Source: a candidate division Hyd24-12 bacterium UBA5074 (GTDB taxonomy: Bacteria; Fermentibacterota; Fermentibacteria; Fermentibacterales; Fermentibacteraceae). From it: a stretch of 33,180 nucleotides of DNA. Below are positions 8,282-16,692 of this stretch, piece by piece; the stretch's first letter is position 1; every line of letters begins with the position of its first letter. The position numbers were made by a program, and so were the translations under genes. The stretch is from positions 1-33,180 of the forward strand of contig DIAQ01000072.1 in NCBI GenBank assembly GCA_002414865.1, in the 5' to 3' direction. The notes beneath the pieces were generated by a model, which ran no database searches, was not told where the DNA came from, and saw nothing but the letters and a program-made list of their open reading frames with translations.

Positions 8282-9164
8282 AGGTCGCCCCCATCCTGCC
8301 TGAGAACCCGTCGAAGACGGCCTTCCACATCCAGTAGACCAGTCCGCCCTTGCGGCGCAGCGGATAGATGAGCGTCTTGGCACCCGCCGCGCTCAGGATG
8401 TATGCGCAGAAGACCGTGAAGTCCCTGCGCCCGAGAAGGGACTTCGCGAGCGCGATCCTGTTGCGCAGGGTGTAGTAGACGGCGAAGGGCGAGAGCACCC
8501 CTCCCGCGCTGACCGAGACGTGGTGGAAGACCTCGGCGCCCGGGATCAGCCATATCTCGCCTCCGGCCTCTATCGCCCGGATTGAGAGATCGGCGTCCTC
8601 GTAGTACATGAAGAACTCTTCGCGATAGCCTCCGAGCGAGCGGTAGAGCGCGGTCCTCGTCATCGTGGCGCAGCCCGTGGAGAAGACCGTCGGCTCCGGA
8701 GACGCGGGGAGGCTGGACCTGAGGGGCCAGCGTCTCTGGTCGAAGATCATCCTGCGGGGCACGAACGCTCCGCCGGCGCTCCAGACCGAATCGGGCTGGG
8801 ACGCGAAGTAGACGGCGGGGGTCGCGATGGCGCAGGCTGGGTGCTCCTCCATGAAGGACAACAGCTTCGAGATGGTGTCCGGCCTGACCGTGGCGTCGTT
8901 GTTCAGGATGAACGTGTACGGGGCCTCGCCGGGCTCCATGAGGTCGAACGCGCGGTTGTTGCCGCCGGCGAACCCGGTGTTCTCGCGCAGGGCCTTGAAC
9001 CTCAGCCCGGGGTGGTCGGAGAGCCAGGGGGGCGGGGGAGTGCGGCTGTCGTTGTCCACCAGGAGGGGCAGCACCTCGACACCCTCCGACTTCTCGATCG
9101 AGTCGAGGCAATTGCGCGTGTGATCCCACTGGTCGCGGTTGATCAGGAGAACGGCAACCTTCAT
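8268..9164 (-). CDS. GT2 glycosyltransferase (rhamnosyltransferase-like)
   Basis: Inverting GT-A glycosyltransferase of 298 residues. The start MKVAVLLINRDQWDHTRNCLDSIEKS is the usual nucleotide-binding strand and helix. PLLVDNDS, ENTGFAGGNNRAFD and FILNNDATVRPD supply the metal and nucleotide-sugar site (NND in the DxD position). STGCATMTRTALYRSLGGYREEFFMYYEDADLSIRA is the acceptor and catalytic region with the ED motif. AGGAGG lies 8 bases before the ATG. It is transcribed toward the tandem GT4 pair and away from the epimerase gene. Enzymes of this type often transfer rhamnose or other deoxy sugars in O-antigen assembly, but the sugar cannot be read from the sequence. Confidence 0.92.
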   Translation of the reverse strand: MKVAVLLINRDQWDHTRNCLDSIEKSEGVEVLPLLVDNDSRTPPPPWLSDHPGLRFKALRENTGFAGGNNRAFDLMEPGEAPYTFILNNDATVRPDTISKLLSFMEEHPACAIATPAVYFASQPDSVWSAGGAFVPRRMIFDQRRWPLRSSLPASPEPTVFSTGCATMTRTALYRSLGGYREEFFMYYEDADLSIRAIEAGGEIWLIPGAEVFHHVSVSAGGVLSPFAVYYTLRNRIALAKSLLGRRDFTVFCAYILSAAGAKTLIYPLRRKGGLVYWMWKAVFDGFSGRMGATFRRR

Positions 9165-9320
9165 CTTCTCCCCTCCTCAAGCCCGGAAGATAACCCGGGA
9201 CATGGCCGCGTACAGGCCGGGCTCCGACCGGCTTTGCCCCTTCGCCGCCCCCGGGTGTATTGTTCGATCCTGTTGTCCCGGGAATCGGTGCGCTCAAAAC
9301 CAAGAGGTGATCCTAGTCTG

Positions 9321-10436
9321 ATGAAAGCCCTGATAACCGGAGGAGCCGGCTTCATCGGTTCCCACCTTGCGGATCTCCTGCTTTCCAGAGGCTATTCGGT
9401 CAGGGCGCTGGACGTCCTCGACGAGCAGGTCCACGGGCCGGGGAAGACGCGCCCCGCCTATCTCGATCCCGAGGTGGAGCTGGTGGTCGGGGATGTCCGG
9501 GACGGCTCGGCCGTCTCATCCGCCCTGGAAGGCTGCGACATCCTCGTCCATTTCGCGGCCGCCGTGGGCGTCGGGCAGTCGATGTACCAGATCGAGCGAT
9601 ACACGTCCATCAACTCGCTCGGTGCCGCCGTGGTGCTCGAGCAGGCTGCCAGGCGCGCGGGTTCGCTCGCGAAGATGCTCGTCGCGAGCTCCATGTCCAT
9701 ATACGGGGAAGGCCAGTATTCCTGCCCCTCGTGCGGCCTCGTGGCCCCGCGTCTGCGCACTCCGCGGCAGCTCTCGGCGAGGGAGTGGGAGATCAGGTGC
9801 CCCGTCTGCGGAGGCATCTGCACGCCGGTCCCCACACCCGAGACCAAGCCCCTCTATCCGACATCGATCTACGCGGTCACGAAGCGCGACCACGAGGAGA
9901 TGTTCCTCGCCGTGGGCGACGCCTACTCGATACCGGTCGTGGCGATGAGGTTCTTCAATGTCTACGGGACCCGGCAGGCGCTCTCCAACCCCTATACGGG
10001 AGTGGGCGCCATCTTCGCGCAGCGGCTGCTCAACGACAGGCCTCCGGTGATCTTCGAGGACGGCGGGCAGAGTCGCGATTTCGTCCATGTCGGCGACATC
10101 GCCCGGGCATGCCTTCTCGCGCTCGAATCAGAAGCCACCGGCGAGGTCTTCAACGTGGGTACGGGAAAGCCCACCACGGTGCTCGAGATGGCGCGGGCCC
10201 TGGCGGGACGGCTGGGCAGACCCCCCGAGGTCGAGATACGGAACCAGTTCCGCGCCGGTGACATCCGCCACTGCTACGCGGACACGGCCAAGGCCGCCGG
10301 CATTCTCGGGTTCGAGGCCTCGCGGGATTTCAGCGATGGAGTGGACGAGCTCGTCGGCTGGGTGAAGACCTGCACCGCGGCCGATCTCGTGGAAAAGGCG
10401 ACGGAGGAGCTGCAGCAGCGGGGGCTGGCCCGCTAG
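9321..10436 (+). CDS. NAD-dependent nucleotide-sugar epimerase/dehydratase with zinc-ribbon insert
   Basis: Extended short-chain dehydrogenase of 371 residues. It has the Rossmann glycine motif TGGAGFIGSH (6-15), VHFAA, SSMSIYGEG, the catalytic YxxxK as YAVTK (Tyr174, Lys178) and FFNVYGTRQ. Between the serine strand and the catalytic tyrosine lies an insert of about 45 residues with CPSC (Cys125, Cys128) and CPVC (Cys150, Cys153), spaced to bind one zinc. From memory, a subgroup annotated as dTDP-L-rhamnose 4-epimerase has this kind of insert, so that is the leading guess; UDP-glucose 4-epimerase-like activity remains possible. ATG at 9321 is chosen because the Rossmann strand starts there; AAGAGGTGA lies before it. 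It heads the plus-strand operon. Confidence 0.9.
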   Translation: MKALITGGAGFIGSHLADLLLSRGYSVRALDVLDEQVHGPGKTRPAYLDPEVELVVGDVRDGSAVSSALEGCDILVHFAAAVGVGQSMYQIERYTSINSLGAAVVLEQAARRAGSLAKMLVASSMSIYGEGQYSCPSCGLVAPRLRTPRQLSAREWEIRCPVCGGICTPVPTPETKPLYPTSIYAVTKRDHEEMFLAVGDAYSIPVVAMRFFNVYGTRQALSNPYTGVGAIFAQRLLNDRPPVIFEDGGQSRDFVHVGDIARACLLALESEATGEVFNVGTGKPTTVLEMARALAGRLGRPPEVEIRNQFRAGDIRHCYADTAKAAGILGFEASRDFSDGVDELVGWVKTCTAADLVEKATEELQQRGLAR

Positions 10437-11536
10437 TGAGAGTCCTCCTCGACGGCAGGGCGCTGCAGCCCGAGATGGACGGCATCGGCCGCTACACATC
10501 CGCGATCTCGAGCCGGCTTCCGGCCCTGAGGCCCTCGTGGCAGTTCACGCTGGTGGTGTCCAGGGGGGCTGCCCACCACATTCCCTCGGCCCCCAACCTC
10601 TCCGTGATCGAGTCCCCGGTGCCGCGCTTCAGGCCCGGGGAGAAGAGGGGCCTCGCCGGGATCGTCGCGACCTCGAAACCCGATCTCGTCCACGGATTCT
10701 CCATGGCCGGCCCCGTGTACGACGGCATCCCTGCCACGTTCACGATTCACGATCTCATGGTGCTCGAGCTGGAGGGTTACTTCGGCCCGTCGCGAGTCCG
10801 CAATGCGTTGTTCAGAAAAGTTTTCCGAAAGCTGATCGAGCGTTCCACGGCGGCTGCGTCAGCCCTGGTGGTTCCCACCGAGTGGGTTGCCGACAGGCTC
10901 GTCGCGATGTTTCCGGGAACCGCGGGCAGGATCGCGGTCATCTACGAAGGTCAGGACCTCTTCGATCCCATGAGGTCCGGCGGAGGACCGCAGCGGGGGG
11001 ACTTCCTGCTGTATGTCGGCAACGCACGGGCATACAAGAATATCCCGAATCTCCTCCGGGCGCTGTCGGTCGTCGCGGGCAGGGGCCTCCTGCCGCCGGT
11101 CGTGATGGTCGTGAGGAGGGACAGGGCCTTCGGAGACCTCTCGAAAGCCATCTCGGCCGCGGGGCTTTCGGGAAGGATCGAAGTCCTCTCCGCGGTCCCG
11201 GAGGAAAAGCTGCGCGAGCTCTACTCGACCTGCCTCGCGTTCGTCTCGCCTTCGCTCAGCGAGGGCTTCGGCCTACCGGTTCTGGAGGCCATGGCCGCGG
11301 GTGCCCCCGTTCTGGCCAGCAGGGGCACGGCGCTGGAGGAAGTGGCCGGCGACGGAGCCCTGCTGGTGGATCCCCGTGACCCGGAGGCGATCGCCGCAGG
11401 GGTGGCGGAGCTCTGCGGAAGCGCGGAGATGCGCTCCGAGCTCTCGGCAAAGGCTTCGGCAAGGTCGATACTCTTCAGCTGGGAAGCCGCCTCGGCGCAA
11501 ATAGCAGACATGCTGGAAGGAGTCCTCACGAGATGA
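10436..11536 (+). CDS. GT4 glycosyltransferase (mannosyltransferase-like)
   Basis: Protein of 366 residues from GTG at 10436, which overlaps the epimerase stop by one base. The N-terminus MRVLLDGRALQPEMDGIGRYTSAI has the GIGRY loop of GT4 enzymes. Further motifs are FTIHDLMVLE, VVPTEWVADRLV, FLLYVGNARAYKNIPNLL (start of the second domain) and SLSEGFGLPVLEAMAAGAPVLAS with the E-x7-E donor-binding motif. All expected parts are present and the length is normal. It is the second gene of the plus-strand operon and is coupled by overlaps on both sides. Probably adds mannose or a related sugar, but the donor is not determined. Confidence 0.92.
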   Translation: MRVLLDGRALQPEMDGIGRYTSAISSRLPALRPSWQFTLVVSRGAAHHIPSAPNLSVIESPVPRFRPGEKRGLAGIVATSKPDLVHGFSMAGPVYDGIPATFTIHDLMVLELEGYFGPSRVRNALFRKVFRKLIERSTAAASALVVPTEWVADRLVAMFPGTAGRIAVIYEGQDLFDPMRSGGGPQRGDFLLYVGNARAYKNIPNLLRALSVVAGRGLLPPVVMVVRRDRAFGDLSKAISAAGLSGRIEVLSAVPEEKLRELYSTCLAFVSPSLSEGFGLPVLEAMAAGAPVLASRGTALEEVAGDGALLVDPRDPEAIAAGVAELCGSAEMRSELSAKASARSILFSWEAASAQIADMLEGVLTR

Positions 11537-12972
11537 AAGTAGCCGTCATCAACGCACCCTTCATGAACGGCAGGTTCTCGAGGCCTTCGCGCTCACCCGC
11601 GATCAACAAGAGCGGCACGCTGTACTGGCCGTTCTGGCTCTCCTTCGGCGTCGGATCCCTGGAGGCCGCAGGCCACGAGGTCCTGTTCCTCGACTGCCCG
11701 GCCGACAGCATCGACGAGAAGACCCTGGCGGCGCGGGTCCGGGACTTCGATCCCGGCATGATCGTGCTCGACACCTCGACGCCCTCCGCCTACAACGACC
11801 TCGCCATCGCCAGCGCACTCGGCCTCGAGTGCCCACGGGCGAAGGTCGTCATGGTGGGCACTTTCGCGAGCGCGCTGCCCGAGCTGTGCATCAGGCTCGC
11901 CCCGAGGGTCGACGCCGTGGCGGTCAGCGAGTACGACGCCACCCTGGTCGACGCGGCCGCCTCGGTCGACGATCTGACGAAGGTGGCCGGCATGGTCGTG
12001 AACCGGGAAGGGGAGCTCGTGACCACTCCGGTCCGCGAGCCCATCCAGGATCTCGACTCCCTCCCCTTCCTCGCGGATGTCTACAGGAAGCACCTCCGGC
12101 CCGAGAACTACTTCTACGCAGCTTCCCGGTATCCGTGCATCCAGATGATCACCAGCCGCGGCTGCCCGTACAGATGCTCCTACTGCCTCTGGCCGCAGGT
12201 CCTTCACAAGGGTCGGTACCGCACCCGGTCCCCTGAGAACGTGGCCCGGGAATTCCAGCTCTTCAGGGAGTATTTCCCGCAGGTCCAGGAGGTCGTCATC
12301 GAGGACGATACATTCTCCGCGGACAGCAGGAGGGTCGAGGATGTCTCGGACGCCCTGATCAGGACGGGCAACAGGCTGCCCTGGACGGCAAACGTCAGGG
12401 CCACCGTATCGTCCGAGGCACTCTCCAAGATGAAGGCTGCGGGATGCCGGCTGGTCATCGTGGGATACGAGTCCGGCAGCCAGGAGATCCTGAACCGCGT
12501 CACCAAGGGGACGACGGTTGAGCAGAACCTGGACTTCGCGAAGAGGGCCCGCAAGGCGGGGGTGATGGTCCACGGCTGCTTCATGGCCGGCAACCCGGGA
12601 GAGACCCGGGAGACCCTCGAGATGACCCTGCGCATGGCCATCCGGCTCGATCCGGACACCGCCCAGTTCTTCCCCATCATGGCCTACCCCGGCACCAGGC
12701 TCTATGACGAGTTCAAGCGGGACGGCAGGCTGCGCACCGAGGACTACTCGCAATGGGTGACGCCGGAAGGCCTGCACAACAGCGTGGTCGACCTTCCCGG
12801 GCTCGACGCCGAGGACCTTGTCGAGTGGTGCAACTCGGCCAGGAGGCGCTTCTACCTGAGACCGTCCTATCTGGTGGCGAAGGGCCTGCAGACCCTCAGG
12901 CACCCGACGACGGAAGGCCGCAGGACCCTGAGGGCGTTCCGCACCTTCAGGAAGTACCTCTTCCGGAGATAG
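11533..12972 (+). CDS. B12-binding-type radical SAM enzyme
   Basis: Protein of 479 residues. About residues 1-150 form a Rossmann-like domain in the place of the cobalamin-binding domain of class B radical SAM enzymes (VAVINAPF, FGVGSLEAAGHEVLFLDC, VVMVGTFASALPE). The radical SAM core follows, with Cys211, Cys215 and Cys218 in GCPYRCSYCLW holding the 4Fe-4S cluster, then VVIEDDTFS, ANVRATVSSEALSKMKAAG, IVGYESGSQEILNRVTKG and GCFMAGNPGETRET. The architecture matches the BchE-like/methyltransferase superfamily. It starts by a 4-base overlap with the upstream GT4, and a membrane GT2 follows. It probably modifies a lipid or sugar intermediate (methylation or another radical step); the reaction cannot be named. 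Confidence 0.9.
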   Translation: MKVAVINAPFMNGRFSRPSRSPAINKSGTLYWPFWLSFGVGSLEAAGHEVLFLDCPADSIDEKTLAARVRDFDPGMIVLDTSTPSAYNDLAIASALGLECPRAKVVMVGTFASALPELCIRLAPRVDAVAVSEYDATLVDAAASVDDLTKVAGMVVNREGELVTTPVREPIQDLDSLPFLADVYRKHLRPENYFYAASRYPCIQMITSRGCPYRCSYCLWPQVLHKGRYRTRSPENVAREFQLFREYFPQVQEVVIEDDTFSADSRRVEDVSDALIRTGNRLPWTANVRATVSSEALSKMKAAGCRLVIVGYESGSQEILNRVTKGTTVEQNLDFAKRARKAGVMVHGCFMAGNPGETRETLEMTLRMAIRLDPDTAQFFPIMAYPGTRLYDEFKRDGRLRTEDYSQWVTPEGLHNSVVDLPGLDAEDLVEWCNSARRRFYLRPSYLVAKGLQTLRHPTTEGRRTLRAFRTFRKYLFRR

Positions 12973-12980
12973 GGGCCTCT

Positions 12981-14108
12981 GTGGTCGCCCTGTTCTGGGT
13001 CTGCGCCATGCTTCTGCTGCTCAACTGGGCGATCTATCCCCTCGCCCTGTATTTGATGTCGCGCTTCGTAAGGCAACCCGTCTTCCGGGATCCGGAGACC
13101 TGGCCTCCGGTCAGCGTCCTCATCTCCGCGAGGAACGAGGAGGCATTCATCGCCGCGCGGCTCTCGAACCTCCTAGAATCTGACTACGCGGGCCCTCTGG
13201 AGATACTCGTCGGCTCGGACGTCTCGGAGGACGCGACGGACTCCATCGTCAGTGGGTTCTCCGCCGACAACAGGGTCATGCTGTTCCGCAGCGAAGGCCG
13301 CGTGGGCAAGTCGCACATGCTGCAGCTCCTCGCGGAGAGGGCCTCCGGTGAGATATTCGTCTTCACGGACGGCGACACCATCTTCAGACCCGACACGCTG
13401 ACCGAGCTCGTACGCCCCTTCACGGACCCCGCGGTGGGCATGGTGGACGGCAACCGCCGCAACAGCCTCGAAGACGAGACCTGCGAGAGCGTCTACTGGA
13501 AATACGAAAAATGGATACGGGCACAGCTCAGCCGGCTGGGGACGGTGCTGGGCGCCACAGGTGCGGTGTACGCCCTTCGCAGGTCGTCCTTCCATCCCCT
13601 CGGAATCCAGAGGTCGGACGACTTCGAGCTGGGGGTCATGGTGAGGATGACGGGCTGGCGGGCCGTCTTCAATCCCGGCGCCGTGGCGGTCGAGCCCGCC
13701 CCCGACGACTACAGGCAGTTCCAGAGGATGGCGAGGATCATCAGCTGGATGTGCAGCAGCGGTGTCATCATGTTTTTCATGGCCCTCGGAAGGGGCCGCA
13801 TCGGCTTGGCCCTGCAACTCTTCGTCCACAAGTTCATCCGCTGGGTCACCGCCATCCTCCTGGTCCTGCTCACGATATCGGCAGGCGTCCTCTGGGCCAT
13901 ACCCTTCTACAGGATCATCTTCCTCCTGCTGACGGCATTCCACGTCCTCGCAGCGGCGGGGCTGGCCCTCCGTGATGTTCTTCCGGGCAAGCTGTTGTTT
14001 CCCTTTTATTTCTGGCTGATGAGCCTCTCCACCGCATGGGGGGTCATCAGGGCGATCGCCGGAAGGCCATCCAGGACATGGGAGCGCTCCGAGGAGATGA
14101 AGGCGTGA
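12981..14108 (+). CDS. Membrane GT2 glycosyltransferase (processive-synthase-like)
   Basis: Protein of 375 residues from GTG at 12981, with AGGGG 5 to 6 bases upstream; ATG at 13008 is a weaker alternative. An N-terminal membrane helix (VALFWVCAMLLLLNWAIYP) precedes a GT-A domain with VSVLISARNEEAFIAARL, SDVSEDATD, the DxD site FVFTDGDTIFRPD, GATGAVYALRRSSF and the SDDFELG segment. QFQRMARIISWM resembles the Q-x-x-R-W motif of cellulose/hyaluronan-synthase-like enzymes, here without the Trp at the usual position. Several C-terminal hydrophobic helices follow (ILLVLLTISAGVLWAIPF, IIFLLLTAFHVLAAAGLAL). It lies 8 bases after the radical SAM gene and overlaps the phosphotransferase gene. Likely forms a glycosidic bond at the inner membrane. 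Confidence 0.9.
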   Translation: MVALFWVCAMLLLLNWAIYPLALYLMSRFVRQPVFRDPETWPPVSVLISARNEEAFIAARLSNLLESDYAGPLEILVGSDVSEDATDSIVSGFSADNRVMLFRSEGRVGKSHMLQLLAERASGEIFVFTDGDTIFRPDTLTELVRPFTDPAVGMVDGNRRNSLEDETCESVYWKYEKWIRAQLSRLGTVLGATGAVYALRRSSFHPLGIQRSDDFELGVMVRMTGWRAVFNPGAVAVEPAPDDYRQFQRMARIISWMCSSGVIMFFMALGRGRIGLALQLFVHKFIRWVTAILLVLLTISAGVLWAIPFYRIIFLLLTAFHVLAAAGLALRDVLPGKLLFPFYFWLMSLSTAWGVIRAIAGRPSRTWERSEEMKA

Positions 14109-15499
14109 GGAGGACTGCCGTACTCGCCGGGATCCTGCTCGATGCGGCGGCGGTGATCCTCGCCCTCCTCCTGGCCACGTGGCTCAAGTTCGACTCGGGC
14201 CTCTTCCCCGAATCCGCCGGACCAGGATGGAACGTGATCCTGCCGGGCTGCGCGGTCTCGGTCATCTATTGGATCGGCCTCTTCGCCGTATCGGGCGGCT
14301 ACACGCTGCACTGGGACAGGAGCTGGACCGACGAGCTGCGGATGGTGTTCAAGCCTGTCACGACCGGGATGCTGATCGTCGTCGCGCTCTCGTTCGCGGC
14401 CAGTCCCGGCATCTCGCCGGGCAGGTGGGCGATCGCCATCTACTTCCTGCTGATCCTGCTCCTGCTCTTCGCATCACGGGGAACCTCGAGACTGGTCGAG
14501 AGGCGCATGACCAGACGGGGCCTCCTCTGGAGGACGGCCGCGGTGGTCGGGACCGGAGCGCCCGCGCTCAAGCTCGCCACGGACCTCGCGGGAAGCTCGG
14601 CCCTCGGATACAGGATCGCCGGCTTCGTCAGGACGGGCGGCGATCATGTGGAGGCGGTCCCTCCGGAGAGGGTCCTGGGCGGGGCGGCCGAGCTGAGACT
14701 GCTGATCGAAGGGGGGCGTCTCGACGAGCTGCTCGTCTCGGAGGCCTCGAATTTCCATCAGGACATCCTTTCGCTGCTTCTGCCGGCGGCTTCTGCGGGC
14801 GTAAGCGTAAAGGTCGTCCCCGACCTGTTCGACGTCATCGCCGGCCATGTCCACAACACGCAGATCCTCGGCGAGCAGCTCATGGAGCTGGTCCCGGACA
14901 GGATGAGCTTCCTCCAGAAGCTGGCCAAGCACTCCATGGACAAGAGCGTGAGCCTCCTGGTGATGGTCTGCGGCCTTCCCGTCTGGCTCGCGGTGTCGCT
15001 CGCGATAGTGATCGACAGCAGGGGGCCGGTGTTCTACCGCCAGGAGAGGGTGGGGCGCGGGGGCAGGACCTTCAGGATCTTCAAGTTCAGGAGCATGGTC
15101 CGGGACGCGGAGAGGACCACCGGACCCGTCTGGGCGGAGCGGGATGACCCCAGGGTGACGAGGATCGGGGGATTCCTGAGGCGCACCCGCCTGGACGAGA
15201 TCCCTCAGATCATCAACGTGCTGCTCGGCGAGATGTCCATCGTGGGCCCCAGGCCGGAGCGCCCCAGCTTCGTTGAGGAGCTGCGCAGGATCTACCCGTT
15301 CTACGACAAGCGCCTCACCGTGAAGCCGGGGATCACCGGCTGGGCCCAGGTGAAGCTCGAGTACGACACCTCGCTCGAGGATGTCGCCGAAAAGCTGAAG
15401 CTCGATTTCTACTACATGGAGAACATGTCCATCTTCCTCGACCTCGAGATCCTCGCCAGGACCATCGTAGTTGTCCTGACGGGGCGGGGTGCACACTGA
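14105..15499 (+). CDS. Polyprenyl-phosphate sugar-1-phosphate transferase (WbaP/CpsE type)
   Basis: Initiating enzyme that puts a sugar-1-phosphate on undecaprenyl phosphate; 464 residues from GTG at 14105, which overlaps the previous stop. The N-terminal half has hydrophobic segments at about 5-25, 42-62, 85-100 and 108-123, then a CoA-binding-like cytosolic domain (about 140-245). The catalytic domain (about 270-464) has GPVFYRQERVGRGG, FKFRSM (327-331), the Asp-Glu dyad in RLDEIPQ (Asp364, Glu365), GEMSIVGPRPERP and VKPGITGWAQV. This is the large PHPT form. It shows that at least one glycan is built on a polyprenyl carrier here. Sugar specificity is unknown. Confidence 0.96.
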   Translation: MRRTAVLAGILLDAAAVILALLLATWLKFDSGLFPESAGPGWNVILPGCAVSVIYWIGLFAVSGGYTLHWDRSWTDELRMVFKPVTTGMLIVVALSFAASPGISPGRWAIAIYFLLILLLLFASRGTSRLVERRMTRRGLLWRTAAVVGTGAPALKLATDLAGSSALGYRIAGFVRTGGDHVEAVPPERVLGGAAELRLLIEGGRLDELLVSEASNFHQDILSLLLPAASAGVSVKVVPDLFDVIAGHVHNTQILGEQLMELVPDRMSFLQKLAKHSMDKSVSLLVMVCGLPVWLAVSLAIVIDSRGPVFYRQERVGRGGRTFRIFKFRSMVRDAERTTGPVWAERDDPRVTRIGGFLRRTRLDEIPQIINVLLGEMSIVGPRPERPSFVEELRRIYPFYDKRLTVKPGITGWAQVKLEYDTSLEDVAEKLKLDFYYMENMSIFLDLEILARTIVVVLTGRGAH

Positions 15500-15519
15500 C
15501 CGACGGAGGACGCCGGGAA

Positions 15520-16683
15520 ATGCCAGTACCGCTTCTCGACATCAACAGGCAGCACGCTCCGATGCTCGCGGACCTCAGGAGGGTTCTCGACGAGGCCCTC
15601 TCGACCTCCCGATTCATCAAGGGGCCCGCGCTGGATTCGTTCGAATCCGCCTTCACATCCTACTGCGGCACATCCAGGGCCGTCGGTTGCGCCTCCGGCA
15701 CGGATGCCCTGATCCTCGCGCTGCAGGCCTGCGGAGTCGTCCCGGGAGACGAGGTCGTGACGATCCCGTTCACTTTCTTCGCGACGGCCGGCAGCATCGT
15801 CAGATGCGGAGCGGTCCCGGTGTTCGTGGACATACTGCCGGACACCTTCGACATGAGCCCCGCGGCTCTGGCAGCCTGGCTCGCGGCCAACTGCGAGAGG
15901 ACGGACGGGGGAACCGTGGACAGGCGGAGCGGCGCGCGCGTGTCCGCCGTCATCCCTGTCGACCTCTTCGGGCAGATAGCCGACATGGACGCCCTCGAAG
16001 CCCTGGCGAGGGACTGGGGACTGGCGCTGGTGGAGGATGCCTGCCAGTCCGTGGGCGCCACATGGTGCGGCCGGAAGGCCGGTGCGTTCGGCCGGGTCGG
16101 ATGCTTCAGCTTCTTCCCCTCCAAGAACCTGGGAGCCCTCGGCGATGCCGGGGCGCTGACCACGGACGATCAGGCGCTCGCGGACAGGCTGGTCAGGCTG
16201 CGCGAGCACGGGGGGCAGGGGTACTACCACAGCGAGGTGGGGACGAACAGCCGCATGGACGCCCTGCAGGCCGGCTTCCTCTCCGTGAAGCTTGCGCGCC
16301 TCGAGGAATGGCACGCCGGGCGCAGGCGCAATGCAGCCTTCTATGACACCGCCTTCGCAGGCATGCCCGAGGTAGTCACCCCCGTCATCGATTCCCGGGC
16401 GGGCTCCATCTACAATCAGTACACCATCCGGGCGAAGGACCGCGACGGGCTGCTCGCTCACCTCCGGGCGGCCGGAATCGGATGCGCCGTCTACTACCCG
16501 CTGCCTCTGCATCTCCAGGAGTGCTTCGCAGGCCTCGGCTGCGGCAGGGGCGATTTCCCGGCCTCGGAGCAGGCTTCCGCGGAAGTCCTGTCCCTGCCCG
16601 TCTTCGGGGAGCTCACCGAAGGCGAGCTGCGCGAAGTGGTCGATTCGGTGAAGGGGTTCTACACCGCCCGTCACCAGTGCTGA
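15520..16683 (+). CDS. PLP-dependent nucleotide-sugar aminotransferase, DegT family (WbpE/WlbC-like)
   Basis: Complete 387-residue member of the DegT/DnrJ/EryC1/StrS family. Motifs in order are PLLDINRQHAPM, SRFIKGPALDSFE, GCASGTDALILAL, TIPFTFFATAGSI, VEDACQSVGA, and the PLP-binding lysine in FFPSKNLGALGDAG (Lys202). Then come LREHGG, NSRMDALQAGFL and the C-terminal AVYYPLPLHLQECF. The start PLLD and the YPLPLHLQ segment resemble WbpE/WlbC enzymes that make 3-amino sugars, and also FdtB-type enzymes. It is 20 bases after the phosphotransferase gene. It likely makes an amino sugar used in the same glycan; the exact product is not known. It is not a near-copy of the partial DegT gene at the left edge. 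Confidence 0.93.
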   Translation: MPVPLLDINRQHAPMLADLRRVLDEALSTSRFIKGPALDSFESAFTSYCGTSRAVGCASGTDALILALQACGVVPGDEVVTIPFTFFATAGSIVRCGAVPVFVDILPDTFDMSPAALAAWLAANCERTDGGTVDRRSGARVSAVIPVDLFGQIADMDALEALARDWGLALVEDACQSVGATWCGRKAGAFGRVGCFSFFPSKNLGALGDAGALTTDDQALADRLVRLREHGGQGYYHSEVGTNSRMDALQAGFLSVKLARLEEWHAGRRRNAAFYDTAFAGMPEVVTPVIDSRAGSIYNQYTIRAKDRDGLLAHLRAAGIGCAVYYPLPLHLQECFAGLGCGRGDFPASEQASAEVLSLPVFGELTEGELREVVDSVKGFYTARHQC

Positions 16684-16692
16684 GGAGATGAT

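Noticed and set aside
8841..9320. N-terminal extension of the epimerase frame by 160 codons
   Set aside because: It overlaps the divergent GT2 gene in antisense, and the Rossmann strand of the epimerase begins at the ATG at 9321.
9165..9320. Promoters in the divergent gap between the GT2 and epimerase genes
   Set aside because: A TATCTT is present on the minus strand but no convincing -35 partner; the plus strand has only TTGTTC and TTGTCC with poor -10 partners. Promoters probably exist but cannot be placed.
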